Numbered from the stretch's first letter, positions 12,101 to 26,800 are shown. The stretch: 64,000 nt of DNA from Plumapathes pennacea (GCA_964036295.1 OZ038462.1:15717264-15781263); one strand, 5' to 3'. Numbers and translations: made by a program. Notes: generated by a model from the sequence alone, not told the origin.

Positions 12101-14747
12101 GCTTGCTCTCAGCAAATCAGATTGCAAGAATGTTTATAGTCGTGTGATAAATTTAGTTAGTTATCTGTTTAATTAACTTCTGTTTGCAGTCGGGCACTAG
12201 CAACACTCGACCAGACCAGAAAAGATGCCGTTGTCGTAAAAGACGTGATCTCGCAGACAAAACAAGACTTAGTCGTGGCCACTGCTAAATCCGCGGAGCT
12301 GCTGGACGCTCTAACTTCCAAAGCAACCGCCCTGGAAAGGCTTAAAGCCAAACTGGGTATCGGCAGTAGCACCTTGAGTGCGTTTGTTGCGCTGATCGAC
12401 AGTGAGATTGAGGAGGATGACACGGCTCTACTGCAGGTGAATCTAAAATTTAGGTCACTTCGATTCAATACCCAAGTCTGCTAACACAGACGGATTTTCC
12501 ACCTGTTCGCGAGGCCGAAAAATACCATCTGTGAAACCGAGCCGACAAATGATTTCCGTAACGCCACAGGCTTTATTCAATCGGAATTTAGCTCTTAAAA
12601 ACTACGTTGGGACTTCTTGTCGATTATTTTCAGTCTTTTGAGGTGCATAAGCAAGAACACGAGCCCTCGGGGAAAGCACGACTGGGAAATTTTTATTTTA
12701 GACGTTTATTTTGGACCTAAATTAAAACAGAACCGATACTGTCAAGAAAGGGCCCTCATCTTGACGAATGAATGCTAATAGATTTTACTTTTTAGAAAGT
12801 GTTATGTGGAATATTAGTTGGCTGGCTTAGGCTTTAGTTCATTTTCTGTCTCCGTAATCAGAAATGTCAGAGCGCCCACTGGCCGCTGATGTTGACAGTT
12901 CGAAGTCTGGGGAGAAATGATTGACATCTCGAACAGTCTAACCCCCTTAAATAGCACAGGTCGCAATGCCCGAAGTTAGAAACGCATGTTGCAACATACT
13001 GCACAGTTAGTTTGTCGATGCTCATCATGCCGAGAACATGCACTTGAGCTATACACAGTTGCCGTATTACAAATAAGTGATTTTCTCAAACGTCGTGTCA
13101 ATTATGTACAGGATGATGACGTGGATGAGTTGGATGAAGAGTTCGAGAAGCTGAAGAACTCCAAGATGAAGAGCAGAAGGCTCAAGGTAATGGAGGAGAT
13201 CTCCACTGCTGAAGCCAACCTGGAGGAAGCCAAAGTCGCCCTCAAGAAAGCTGAGCAACAGGTAGGAAGAAACTGTTTCCTGGAGGTCAACAACAGTATT
13301 TGAGTTAAAGTAGCTAAGAGAGAAGACGCTTTATCCACGAAATTTAAAGCTACGCACAGTTTCGAGAGGCTATGGAGAGACTAGACAAGTTAGTCTCAAC
13401 ACTACAATAATATTTAGATGGAGACAAACGATCCCTAGTCTCTTTCCCAGGGACTATTCCAGTTATATTCAGGTACAAATTATTTTCTAAAAGAGTTAAA
13501 GTGTAGGTACCATCACTTAGTAAGAGGTGCTCTGTGTTTCTTGATGCTTTCTTTTGGCGACGCTCGGGATAATCAGTGCATGAATAGCATCTGGTATACA
13601 CAAAAACATAGCAACGGCTTGGACATCAATAAGCATAATGTAAACCTTTCACTGTCTTATAAACTTATTAATGTTAATAAATAAAACAAGACAATACAAA
13701 CATGAATTCCCCTCAATGATTAAACGCGAATACTGCTGTTAGAGTCTATTGAGAGTCATTTGAGTGATCACAACTTCAGGATTATTGTAGGAGTTTTTTG
13801 TGGCTGTTCGCCTTTGGCACTGGAAGGACCAACTAAGCTTTATAAATTATGTCCATTGTCGCAGGTGATTCACTGGCAAAACAAAATCGACCGTTCACTT
13901 TGTGAGAGGCTTAGAGCTTTTCAGAGCCCGCCTCCAATGGCAGGAGTGGTCATGGTCATGGTCATGGTTCTGTTGGGAAAACCGGAGTTTGCTGCTGGAA
14001 TAGGTGGAGCTGGAACTCCGCACTCCGTCTCTAAACACGAGCGAAAGGGAGACCAAGGTTCTTCTCTCGGTACAGCCACCGGAACGGGCACCTCTGGATC
14101 GGACGAGGCATCCCGTACGAGTTCTGCGAACTTTAAAAGACGTAGCAAGGACGTACCTCGAACGTCTATGTATGGTACGTCGGTAAAAAAAGAAAAAAAA
14201 AAAAAAAAAACTTGCTAATCTCGAACTGCAAAATATGCCCCAGATTGGCTCGATAGACAAACTTTGGGTATGGCTAATTTGATAATTTTTGTTTTACTTT
14301 TTCTGGCTAAGGAGTGACACCTGATGGTAAAGTGGACCGTCCCTCCTGGAAAGCCATGCAGCAGATCATGAATGACTCGCAAAAGTTTGTCGATTCTCTG
14401 CACAACATCCCATGGAAGAATGGTCTGGCAGACAGCACTTTGAAAGGTGTCCAGTCCTTCTTTGCGACCACCAGCTCTGGCGAAATAGGCGCTAGTGACC
14501 TTGGTTCTGCAGCACCTGGGGCGAGTGCGAGTACCTACGTAGCACGTGCACCAGGCACGGCTTCAGGTAACGGCAAACACATGCGACATTACTGGCGGGG
14601 CCCTCTCAACTTCAATCCTTTGAGCGCCGAAATCCTCGATTCTCCATTTTTATTTTCATATCTATTTTCATTTAAATTTCCAGACGTCTCAGAAAATCGA
14701 AAGCAATTTACAATTCATTGCCAAGTGCTATTGATCAATAATGCCAT

Positions 14748-14806
<59 letters not shown>

Positions 14807-17800
14807 TTCATTCTTCTTTCTTCCTTCCTTCCTTTCTTTCTTTATTTTTAGTTATTTTTCCAAAACCGATTTTTTTTTGTCTACACATATCTAGATGTAA
14901 GCAAAACAATTAGCAATGGGCGAGTTTCACATTCCCGGCCGTCCTAAGGCGAATTGTGCAATATCCACCAAAGCGAGGTTAAGGGGTGGAGGAAGGGGGG
15001 GGGGGGGGGGGGGGGGAGCTGAGGGAACTCGACGGATGACTGAAATAACCATTGTACACAGAAACAGAAGCAGACTGAAAAATAAGCCATCAGATGTGAG
15101 TCCAGCTGAATTCCAGTAGGCATTTTCGATGACCGCGTCGTCCACATACAGTGGAAAGAAGTAGTTTTAGAAAAGCTTAGGATTTCGGTACCGTTAGCAG
15201 AAAATACTAATTTAAATATTAGTTGCATGTACTGAAAAATAGTTCAAGTCGCCACGGTGTACATTCATTCACAATTTACTTTGGGTTGCACGCCTGATTT
15301 AAGTAACAGCTACACAGAGAAACTTACTGTGTTACAAGCACATAACGTGGCCAGGCGATGCTGTAAGAAATGGAAAGTATTTTCAACCCTAAACAATGTC
15401 TGAGCCTTGTTGTTGTTTTCTCTTTTTAGATCGTGCCAAAGCTCATGGAATTACTATCGCCGCTGCTCGATATTCTTCAGAGGATGCGGCAGTTCTGGTG
15501 GAGTACGCAGTAGCACTTATGGATTATTCAAATTTACACAAACCTTACAGCAAAGCGTTCAACTATCTTGAAGAACTGATCCAAGAGAAGGAAGAGGACG
15601 AGAAACGATCAGAGATAGAGGCATTACGTAAAGACGAAAACAAGGAAACGGTTAGAGAAAACTTTAAACTTTATACTAAATTGCTTGACTGAGAGATTAC
15701 TGATGATACTTACTCTTCTACTGCATTCCTTCTTGTCGTATGTATGTATATTTGTTCCTCCTGCAAACTGCTCTTTACCCTGTTTTCTTTGTTTTCAGTG
15801 GGTGTGTTTTGGACGTTTGTATTGCATCACGTTGTAGTATTATCTTTTTTGTGTATTTATGTATCATTTCGTCCATCATCTACCGTAATAGCGAACTTAC
15901 TTTGCTCTGAACAGGAGCTAACGCTTAAAACGTCAACTAACACAATACGATATATCTACATCAACTTTACGTTGATACATAACATTGTGCGTTTTACCAC
16001 TACGCCTATGCAGACCAAATCTAGTTATCACAGGACTATTAGCATTCATCGTAATTTACTAACATTTTTCAAGAAACCTTTTTTTTTTCCTTACTTGTCC
16101 CGAGAAAAACACTATTGGACCTGGTTGTTCAAAGCTCGATTAAGCTAATCTTGGATTACGTTTAAACTTTTCTGTCTGTCTTAGGCCTGAAAATTCGCCG
16201 TTTTTGCCCACAACACGAATTCTTTGCTTATAAATTGATTTACAACGAGGTTTTAAAATGGTCTTTGATCAAAACTCCGCAATTTGTTGGCCAATGGGTC
16301 TGGAAAAAGAATTCAGTGTTATTATTGGTTAGCTTTTTAATCGGGCTTTGAACAACCTGGCCCTGATGAGCGCCTCTCATTCAGGAAACTGTGAAGGAAC
16401 CAGAGCGGGAATTGACCGAGGCTGATTTGCCAGGCCTCCAGGAGGACGTGTCCAGATTGCAGAGAGAATTCGACGACGCAGTGGTCGTTAAACACAATTT
16501 AGACAACGAAGTGAAATCCTGCAGTGAGAGGCTCAAAGCTTCTACGGAATTACTCAGCAGGTCAGTAACTTGTGAAGTAGGACTTGTGAAGTATCGACAA
16601 CCTTTGTTAATCTTTCAGTGCTCTAACAAAGTGCTAACGCTCTAAACGTCAGTTTACACAATTTTAACGCGTGTGGCATATCTGCACAAACCTTAGATCG
16701 GGACATACGTTTTATCACGACGCCGACGCAAACCAAACCATGCGTACTGATTATGAATACATGACTTATGCTTATAAAACCATGAACAACATTCGTCAAT
16801 ATAATGCCCCCCCCCCCCTTCCCCCTCCCCCAATGTTGGTGCATGATAGGTACTGTGTGCAATTGAGAATCCAACTTGTGGGGGAGGGGGGGGAGGAGGA
16901 ATTGGTATCGTCCCAACTCTTTTGGCCTTGATCTTAAGATTATTTGCTAACTGTATTGGAAACAACTGTCTTTTTTGTTGGTTTTTGTTTTGTTTTGGTT
17001 TGTTTGTTTGTTTGTTTGTTTGTTTTTTCAGTCTGAAAGACATAGAGCGTGAATGGAAAGCTTTTGTTGAGGAGTACACTTCGCCTGAGATACTGCTGGC
17101 TAACTGTATCGCAGCAGCAGCTTTTCTCACCTACTGTGGTCCGCTGGGGGTAGATCGGAGGTAAGCATAAGTTTGACACTGATAATGAAGAGCTCGTTAT
17201 ATTAACAGCTTGGAGCCATCACTGTTTTGTAAGAGTTTTGCCGATCTGCAAAGGTAGGTGTAGTTCGTTGTTGTACTCGTTCAGAAAAGCTTGAAGGATT
17301 CGAATCATAAGCCACAAATTAAGGTAATACATCAGAAATCTTTGATGATATGCTATGTTTACTGTCGCTCAATTTTGCTCTGAGGTTTCTTGCTGTCAGA
17401 CCCAGAGTTTTTTTACTCTTACAAGCTTCGGATTTCCAGAACGCCGTTGTAATAGATAGAATGGCAAGAACAAAAGGTATTATAGTCAATCAGAATGGCC
17501 CAATGTCCCGTAACCGTAGTTGGCAGTGTAGACTTCCCTAATTTCCATTGGCCGTGATCCAGTCAAAAATGCGATAGAAGTAAATATTCTAATACGTCCG
17601 TACTTTACGAGGGAGTTAAACTAAAAATGTTGTTATTTTGCTTTACAGGAAACGCATCGGCAGGTTTTTCATGAACGTGTGTAAACAGAATGGTCTTCCT
17701 ATCCAAGCTCGGCGATTGTTCACTCGACTGACATTATCTGAATTTTTGAAAGGCAAGGTAAGTTTCACGCGCTCATATCTCGGCAATTAAGTCGATTATC

Positions 17801-20668
17801 TCATTTGTATCAATTGTGTGTTTATAACTGTTTACGCAGATTACAGCTAGTAAATGATAATCATATTAATAGCGGTTATAATGGGCACAACATTACGTGT
17901 AGATTGTATACAAAGCGCAGAGAAAGTAAAGCTAAACAGCGGCCTTTTTACCCAGTCAATATTCTCCCAGTCATTTTACACAGCTCGGGTTTGCATGCCC
18001 GAACTACACTACATTCAGTGTCGAGCTCTTCCCCAGGGCTTTCGCATTTGTTTGGTCAGCCATGTTGTCTTGGTAATCATGGCGCTGTTGTTTTTGTTTT
18101 GTCTTGTTTTTGGTTTTGGTTTTGGTTTTGGTTTGTTTTGTGTTGTTTTTGCTTAGTTGATCATTTTCAAATTTCTTCTGATGAGATGTGTTCGTGTGAT
18201 TATATATTTGTCACTCGTGTTGAGATTATCTTGTCTATGTCTTCTTCCTGTTCATGCATCGGTTCTTTGTGGCGCAGATAATATTGAGGAAGTGGGAGAC
18301 TATGCAGCTTCCTACGGATCCTTTATCGCTGGAGAATGCGTGCATCTCAAGTCAGGGAGAGTGTTCTGACGCCTGGGCCTTGTTGTGTGATCCGCATAGG
18401 ATCGCCCTCACGTGGGTGGTAACGATGCTCGGACAAACAACCACAGCTAAATACAAGGTAGGAGTTCCGCCTCCGTGTATTTTTTTTTTTTTTTTTTTTT
18501 TTTGTCGAGAAAACTATAAGTCCTGGATAATATTGAGTAGCTTGTGCAGTTCGGCATCACTGCAAGGCTGTCATCCACGTGTTCCGTGCTTGGTGGTTCC
18601 TGGCGTACGATCCAAGCATAGGCAGCTGATGTTGAAGATACAATATACAGGTAGTACTTGGGAGAACTAGTTTTAGATTGCGACGGCGTGAAAACTGGAC
18701 GCCGTTAAGAATTTTGAGCTGACGTTCGAGCGTTAGCCCTTCATGTAGCCCTTGCGACTTGCTCCTATGACGAGCTAATGCTTGAAACGTCAGCTCAAAT
18801 TTCTTAACGGCGTCCAGTTTTCACACTTCAACCACTAGTCGATTCATCATGCATACGCTGTAAAAGGTACTCGATAAGAGACTCGATTGAATGGGAATCT
18901 ACCCGAGGATAGTTTAGTTCTATCTACTTGAAGTTCTTATACTGGATGGTACTTATTTTTGGAGTGTGTAGTGGTCCAAGTTTGTTCCGTTGTTTTGGTG
19001 CAGGAGCTGCGTGGTCACCTAGAGACAAGTCTGATGGAGGGAAGCACGCTGCTCATCACGGATGTTGATGTGGATGAACTAATGTACAATGCTCGATTTC
19101 ACCACATTCTGCGCAGCCGACATAGATTCCTTTCTTCTTCCAGTCCCTTCAAACTTATGGTCAGTGGATTTATTAGATGTCAGTTAAAGGGGACCTCTTG
19201 ACCACAGTCCTTTGCTCGCCGGGGAATTATCAATTCGCCATTTCCAGGGCCCCCAAAATTTGAGGCGCTTGATTTTTTTTTTTTTTTTTTTTTTTTTCAC
19301 TTGGTGTAAAAGTACTTTTATGCCATTGGTTTATTGCTTTGTTTTTGTGTTAGGAACCAAAACCAGTCTCGGATTTCTTGACACATTTCCAGATATAAAC
19401 AGAATCACTGATGAAATTGGACGAGAGGGCCCCTCTATAATGACCTGCAGTTTGAACAATTGTTTTTGTCCTTGGCATCTTTTACTTTGCACCTTTGGCC
19501 TACCTTTAGAAACTCTCAATAATATATGTAGCTGTCTCGTTCATGTGATCAGTGGAGTTTCCTTCCGCTTTCGTAGGTTGGCGAGCATGAAATAGAATGC
19601 CAGCCCGGATTCAGGTACAAAATCGTGACGTTCAAAATGTTTGTTCTTTGTCCCCTGCTTTACAAGGAACCACAAAGCTTCCCCTGAAACCCTGACAGTA
19701 GCTGTTCTTTCTCCTCCTCTGTTGTTTTACCTTTCTTATCTTTTTACCTCTTATCTTCTTATCTTTCTTCGCCTTGAACTTATTCACATAGTGGACGTGA
19801 TTATTTTTTTGGCCCTCGTCCTCCCGTCCTTCTTGTGTGTTCTATTAATATGTATGCTATAATACCTGCTTCTTGTACCACGTATTTAAATATATAATTT
19901 ATTATTATTATTATTATTATTTATTAGTGTTTATGACCCATCAAATATTTCCTCCCGCGCGTGATTGGTGGAACCGTGACACGTGACCGAGTAACGTCCG
20001 CTCACGAGCGGACGTTATCAGCGAATAACCCCCGCCTGGCGAACTATCGCTGTTTATTGACAATATCCGAACACAATTTTAAATATTAATCACAAAAAAA
20101 AAACCATTACGAGATGACTACCGAGGAGGACATCAATTTATTTGTCGAAAAAGCAGTTGCAGAAAGCACCAAAGAGCTTCACAGTCCTTGCGCCATTATT
20201 AGCGCTGCGAGAGAAAATAGTTGAAGGATAATAAAGACAATAAACTACTTTTGGCTTCGGAAATATGCACGGATAATTGTCCTTGGACATTATCTGTTCC
20301 TCGAAGCTCACAGTTCGCTTCTCGGAACAGATAATATCCTCGGACAATTATCCGTGCATATTTCCGAAGCCAAAAGTAGTTTATTGTTTATATATTTTTT
20401 TGTTGCAGGTTGGTCCTGGCAACAACATGTCCAGCCAAGGCCGTCCCATCAGGCATCGCAGCCTGTGTAAATGTGGTTGAGTTCAGCCAATCACGTAACG
20501 GTCTGGAAGAAATGTTTTTGGACAGGTTCCTGAGGCTGGAAAAACCACGCATGCAGGACACCAGGCAACAAGTGGTCAATGTGAGTTGTTAAATAAGGAT
20601 ATCTTTACAAATTAAATTGATGAACAGGACTACAGCGTCAGATCATTATTTTTAAATGAATTATGTAT

Positions 20669-20703
<35 letters not shown>

Positions 20704-22664
20704 TTATTAAATAAATTGTTAAAACGATCTTAAAACTACCACATTGTTCGAAATTAAAAAAAAAACGTTTTTTATCGGACATTTTAGACCTGTACAGTTG
20801 CTTTTTTTCCCGCTAATGTATATATAGACAGCCGAAGAAATGTGGTTTAATTTTCCACGCACGTCTTCATTGTTTCCTTGCATTGTTTATAGGAAATGGT
20901 GACATTGATGGAAGGTTTACATGAAGCCGAAGAAAACATTCTGCTGTGCCTTTGTAGCGGTCATCGACTACTCCACAATCTGGTAGCTACCAAGAAACTT
21001 GCCGCGATCAAGAGACAACATGAAGAAATTGCAGAAAGGTGAGTGTCATGCTGAGATGCACGGACAAGATCTGGAATCTGAAAATCAAAGAACGACTCGG
21101 AAGGCGAATTTTCAATAATATCTTATCACATGACCTTATTTCTCGACGCACAAAACGACAACAGCTATCCTACAAAGAAGAACAGGAGACTATGTACCCT
21201 TCCGAGTTTTTCCCACTTTGTGCAATTCAAGCATGTTAAGACTGCCACATAAAAAGACGTGACAACTTGAACAATATTAATTTACTCTCCAAAGCAATGA
21301 TAGGCAAACAAACTCCAGGCGGACGAGGGGCATCTGCGAATATCATATTTCTAGTAGGTTTACAAGTGTTACTGTTATGTTTGGACATGATTTATTCCAG
21401 AAAGCACGCACTCAGATAGAGAATACAAGTGAAACTTATCTTCGCAGTTATTAAGCTCTTAAAATGAATTATGTCCTTCGTCGGTATTCGAACCCGATGC
21501 GACGTTACCAAGCCTTATTGCTCCATAATCTGACCGCTTCTCATTTGTGTGAGCTTTATTACATAAAGGTGTTGATTATCATTCTCATTTTGCTTTTGTG
21601 TTTGCTATAAATTAGTTCTAACCAAAGGTGGCCCTTACTTTCTATAACAGCCAAACAAGAGCTCGTGGCATTGAGAATTCCATATTGCAGTCACGTGAAG
21701 GATACCGACCAATCGCGCGCCGGGCTGCTGTCATGTTTGACGTATCCAGAACCATGGCAGAGATTAATCCTGTTTACCAGACCTCCCTCAGCCAGTTCTT
21801 GATGGTGTTTGACGCCGCCATTAAGCACTCGGAGAGGTAAGTAAAGGGTGGTGGTAGGGCAACAGAAGCGTGCGTGTCTGTTGCCATGTTGTCGCCGACT
21901 TGATGAAATAGGCGAGAGAAGGACTGGAAAAAATCGTGGAAATGTTTTCAAAGTCAGGGAATTTTTACTTTGGTCAGGGAAAAATGGATATTTTGATTAG
22001 TCATGGAAAGTTCTCGTGCGCAAGTAATTACTAGCTTTTAACGTTTAGTTACAGTGGGATAAGCTGGAGAACAAACAGTCATCAAAAGTATAGAATAGGC
22101 AAGCTAAGTATCATTGATTGTAATAAAAGGTTCGAGTGGACAGAGTTTTTTGGTGGGAAATTAGATAAAAGTCACTTTAAATTATAGTGATTTTTAACTG
22201 ACCTCGGTGATAAACCTGAATAAAGAAGTGGGCAACCCGTTTGACGGACGCACGCCAAAGCTTAACGAACAAATGATGAATGTGCGTACACTAAACTAAC
22301 AACGAATAACGCAATCAAACAGTGTTAAACACTGTTATGCCTCATTTGTTACAACAGGACCGCCGTGAAAGCCGTTGTAGAGCGCCTTGGTCAGAGTGCG
22401 TTCTATTCGACTGCTCGAGCACTGTTTGAACGAGACAGACCGCTGTTCGCTTTACTCAGCGCTCTTGAGGTAAACAGGATACCGCTTCATGTCCTACAAC
22501 GAGACAACATAAAACAGCCACAGCTTACAGTACCTTTGCTTGTATCTTGATTTGTTGTAAAACTCGAGTAACAACGACAACTAAACATTATTTAGGTTAA
22601 GGTGACCACAGCTGTACGATTTTGCGTGTAGATTAGGCTTTGAGATAGGCCAAGTTCAGGCGCC

Positions 22665-22703
<39 letters not shown>

Positions 22704-23759
22704 GCCAAATTCAGTGCAAATGAGCAAAAGCCAGTGTTTGAGCTGATAAAAGCCTGGCGTCTGGACTCGCAAAACAAGTTAAACGGAAGCACAAGGAACA
22801 TTGCTAAGCATCTTGTGTGAGTTTGTCAGAACGTACGTCATATTTTGGAGCAAGATTTGATCTTATGACGCTTCGATCTTCGCGTTCAGGTTGAAGACTC
22901 AGCAAGTCGCCTTGGTGCGGGAGACCGCGAGTTTCTGATCCACCCAACGTACGGCGCAGCTGTCAAAACGGCTCTGCAACCCAGCATGGCGTCTGAATCC
23001 ATGACTCGAGCCCAGGCCAAGAAGCCGTTTGATTGGTTACTGGATGAACAGTACTCCAACCTTCAGGTGACAAACTAGCATTTTTATAGCTGTTATGGTT
23101 GATTACATTCCGCCAAAGTATGATGCTAAACGACCGACTGACTTATACAAAGGGAGTGATTTAATTAGTGTGAGTAAATTGGTGCGTGCGTGATTTAATG
23201 AGTGTGTGCGCGTCGAATGATAGAGTGCGGGAGTCAGTGAGTCGGTGCGCCATAATTGAGTGAGTGCCCACGTGCTTGACTGCGTGACTACATGAATGAC
23301 GGAGGATTTGTGTGTGTGTGTGCTTGAATGTGCGAATGATTGAGTGATATATTGGGTGACTAAGTGACGTAAAAGTTGTGCGAGCTATACGCGTCGAGAT
23401 TGTCTATTAAAGTCGAATATATATTTTATGACACACAAAAGTGTCCTCCCTGACTTGACTACCTTGCGTCTGATTTGTAGCTGCTGGCGAGTCATTTTGA
23501 ATGGTTCCAAGATCCGTTCGATAAGATGACAAAAGATGGCCGTGAAACACAGTGGAGGCAAATTACAGAGCACGACAAGCCTGAGCTGGTGGCACTTCCT
23601 GACGGTCTTGACGAGAGGTAAACCTTACCGTAAGGGCCCGTTCGGACTAGACTAGAAGGGTAAAGTAGAAGAGTTGTATGCAAATAAGCCATTTTTTAAC
23701 TGAACCTCCGAAGTGTGAATGATCGATTTTCCAATTATTTTTTGCATGTTGCGTTTTCC

Positions 23760-23803
<44 letters not shown>

Positions 23804-26800
23804 CGTTTTCTGCTCGATTTGAGGCGCAAGATCCGCGGCGCAGGATTTGCGTGTCAGCGGCGTTACACGAAAGAATTATAATGTTAACGTCGCTTCTTTG
23901 GACGGTACCGTAAGTTATGATGTTTTTTTTTTTTTTTTTTTTTGTCGTGTAACGCGCAGTTTGCAAAGTCCGTGAAAAATAACCTCACTGGTTATATTGC
24001 TGGCATTTCAGGTACACTCCTATTCAGAGGTTTATGGTGATTCGCTCTCTTCGTGGTGATCGTTTGATGGCGGCAACCATGTGCTTCATCACGTCAGTTC
24101 TGGGAAAAAGGTAAAATATTCGTGAATACTCCTTCCTCCCAAAACACAGCTTACTGCTACTAACCCTTCTAACAATTATCGTCTAAAAATATTGCCTTGA
24201 CATGCACAAAGCATCGCTCACTAAGCAGTAGTGCTATCAGGAAGAGGCACGTGTTTGTTTGTTTGTTTGTTTGTTTGTTTTTCCCTTTTCTTTTTGGTCT
24301 TTGCGAACTTTCCATCAATATATTTCTGTTTGAAGTTACTTGAGGGGAAAACCAAATATAGCACATACCTATTATAAACCAAGCATTTCTCTCTGCTATA
24401 GTGAAACAAACATTATAACTAAAGACCATCACAGCGAACTCTCTCTAAAGCGGACACCCTTGAGGCCTTGTCAAAGTGCCCACCTTATAGAGGTGTACCG
24501 CTTCTAGAGAGTTTAGATACAAAAAAAAATGCAGTATTCGGCTGGCCGGTACCAAGAAACCCTGTCTGTCTTACAGAAGTGTCCGTCTTATACTGGTGTC
24601 CGTCTTGAGAAAGTTGACTGTATGTCCTTTCTTCTTTTAGGTGCACTGGTGACATTCCTTTGGATCTTCCTTTTGCTTACCGACAAAGCGAGTGTCGTAC
24701 GCCAATTGTTCTTGTTTACACCAAGGAAGCCAACATGGTGGAGAAACTGGTCATTGAAGGAGCGCAGAAAAAACAGGTCAGAATTTAGTTTGCTTTACCC
24801 TTGGTTTAAGTGTCCTTCCTCTGTGCAAAGACTCGGATTGGTCAAAGTTCCAATGTAGACTTAGATTTTGATAAGTTTGTTGTATTTGTTGAAAGGAGAC
24901 ACTAGGCCAAAGGGAACATTTAGAAATTGCAGACCTGAAAATGCGTGATTATTAAATATGTTTTTGCTAGTTATATTATTATAATTCGATACAAACGCGG
25001 GGGTTTTGTTGTCAGAACATATAAGTATTGAATGACGTGTGATATGTTGTTGTTTCTTCCTTGGGCTGGGTACCATTGTGTTCGTTTGGAAGCGAGTTTC
25101 ACAATAATTGTTTGATCTCCCTGAACAATCAAAGTAGAGACTTCTTCTCGGTCAATGTGGACCAAAACCAGTTGTGATAATTCCTCCACGTTTCATAGCA
25201 TATTCACCAAAGCGCTCTAACGAAATTGATCAACTCAGACCTTCACAAGCGCGTAAGTAAAAAGTGTGTGGAGGCAATGCCTTGTTTGGCATATTGTCAT
25301 ACGGATTCTCAGCAATTCGTCTCTATTTGCAGGTGGAGTTGACCGTGGTAGCTTTGGCTAATACTGGGCTAAGTGAGGAGCGTGTTGCAAGAAAAGCCAT
25401 GCACAAAGCCATGCAGCTGGTATGTTTTGGTGCAGCGTTTTTCTTTTTCAGTTCTTCTCTTCTCGGCCATATATTTCCTAAGTAATACACGGTAATGCTG
25501 TTTTTCTCCACAGGGCCAGTGGGTTTTACTGCACAATGCTCACAACTCGCCGCGCCTGTTGGCTGCACTGGACTCTTTTATGCACGAAACTAAAACAGTG
25601 GACTCTGAGTTCAGGTTGTGGGTTTCTCTGCAGCCACACCCGGACATCCCTTCAGCTCTTCTGCAGTCTGCCGTCAAGGTTGTGGCCGACTCCCCTAAGG
25701 TTTGTTCAAATGGCAGCCCTCTACTACTGTACGTGTATTGTAGGCCAGGGAACGTAGCTTTACGTTTAGTGACCACCTTGTTATTCGAGTTAGCTCAACA
25801 TTTAAAACGACAGAAAATTCAAGTTCAGGTTTCATAACTCGTGCAACGCCTCAAGCCCGAGAATTGTATGCTCAGATTCAATACTCAAGTAAAAGTTGGT
25901 TTAATACATCTTTTATAGCATAAGTTGCCCACAAGAACGGGCTCTCACACAATATGAAATTTGCGTTGCAGTTAGATAGTACAGACGGTGAATGTTGACC
26001 ACACGAGTGACGAAGAACGAGAAGAACTTTAAATAACTTTAAATAGCTCACACGTTTCTCGAATCGAGTAGTGGAGTCGCCCCAATAACGTTAAAGAGGG
26101 CCACCCTCTCAAAATGTTGATAATCATTTCAAGTTCTCGGTCGTCTGTCGATAACTGGTCATTATCTGTATTTACAGAACACAAAAGATAGTCTGCAGCG
26201 TTCCATGATGTGGGTGGATGGAGACTTGTTAAGGGCCAGTAATCGGCTGGAGTGGCCAGCATTGTTACATAACATCTGCATGTTACACAGTCTCATCCGG
26301 TTGCGGGCCCGGTTCGGTCTGGCAGGCTGGAACAAGCCGTATGACCTGGGAATCGTTGGCACATCGGCGCTTTGGGTGAGTTTGGTTAAGGCCTGAGACT
26401 AGTTTGGTAACCAGAGGTTTTTTTGTCAATCTCTCAAACCGTTGGGTGGGACTGAGTGAGCTTGGCGGCCGAATTAAGGAGGCAGCGTGGCCGAGTGGGT
26501 AGGGCGCCGGACTTGAAATCCGGAGGTCCCTGGTTCAAGTCCCGCTCTGAGCACTAACTGAATTTGTAACACGGTAGCCCCGCGTTCAAATCCTCAGCCA
26601 CGTTATGTAAATAGCCAACTGGTTAGCCTTCGACCAGTTGGGATTTTTAACAGATTTACGTTGAGTTTAAAACACGGCCCCACCAGCTCTGCTGAATTAC
26701 TTACCGTGTATAAATAAAGACACTTTACAAACCAATTTTACAAGTATGGGAATGAAGATTCCAACCGTTTGGCCCCAGAAGCTTTTGCTTCCCCTGTCCT

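Noticed and set aside
14314-14913. 199-codon continuous frame
   Set aside because: Only 14312-14566 is coding (a dynein exon); the rest is read-through into intron and a (TTTA)n tract.
15396-15429. Methionine start just before dynein exon 16
   Set aside because: The in-phase coding begins at the acceptor (15430); upstream residues are intronic.
26479-26560. Functional tRNA-Ser gene
   Set aside because: No acceptor-stem pairing, no long variable arm and a SINE body follows.
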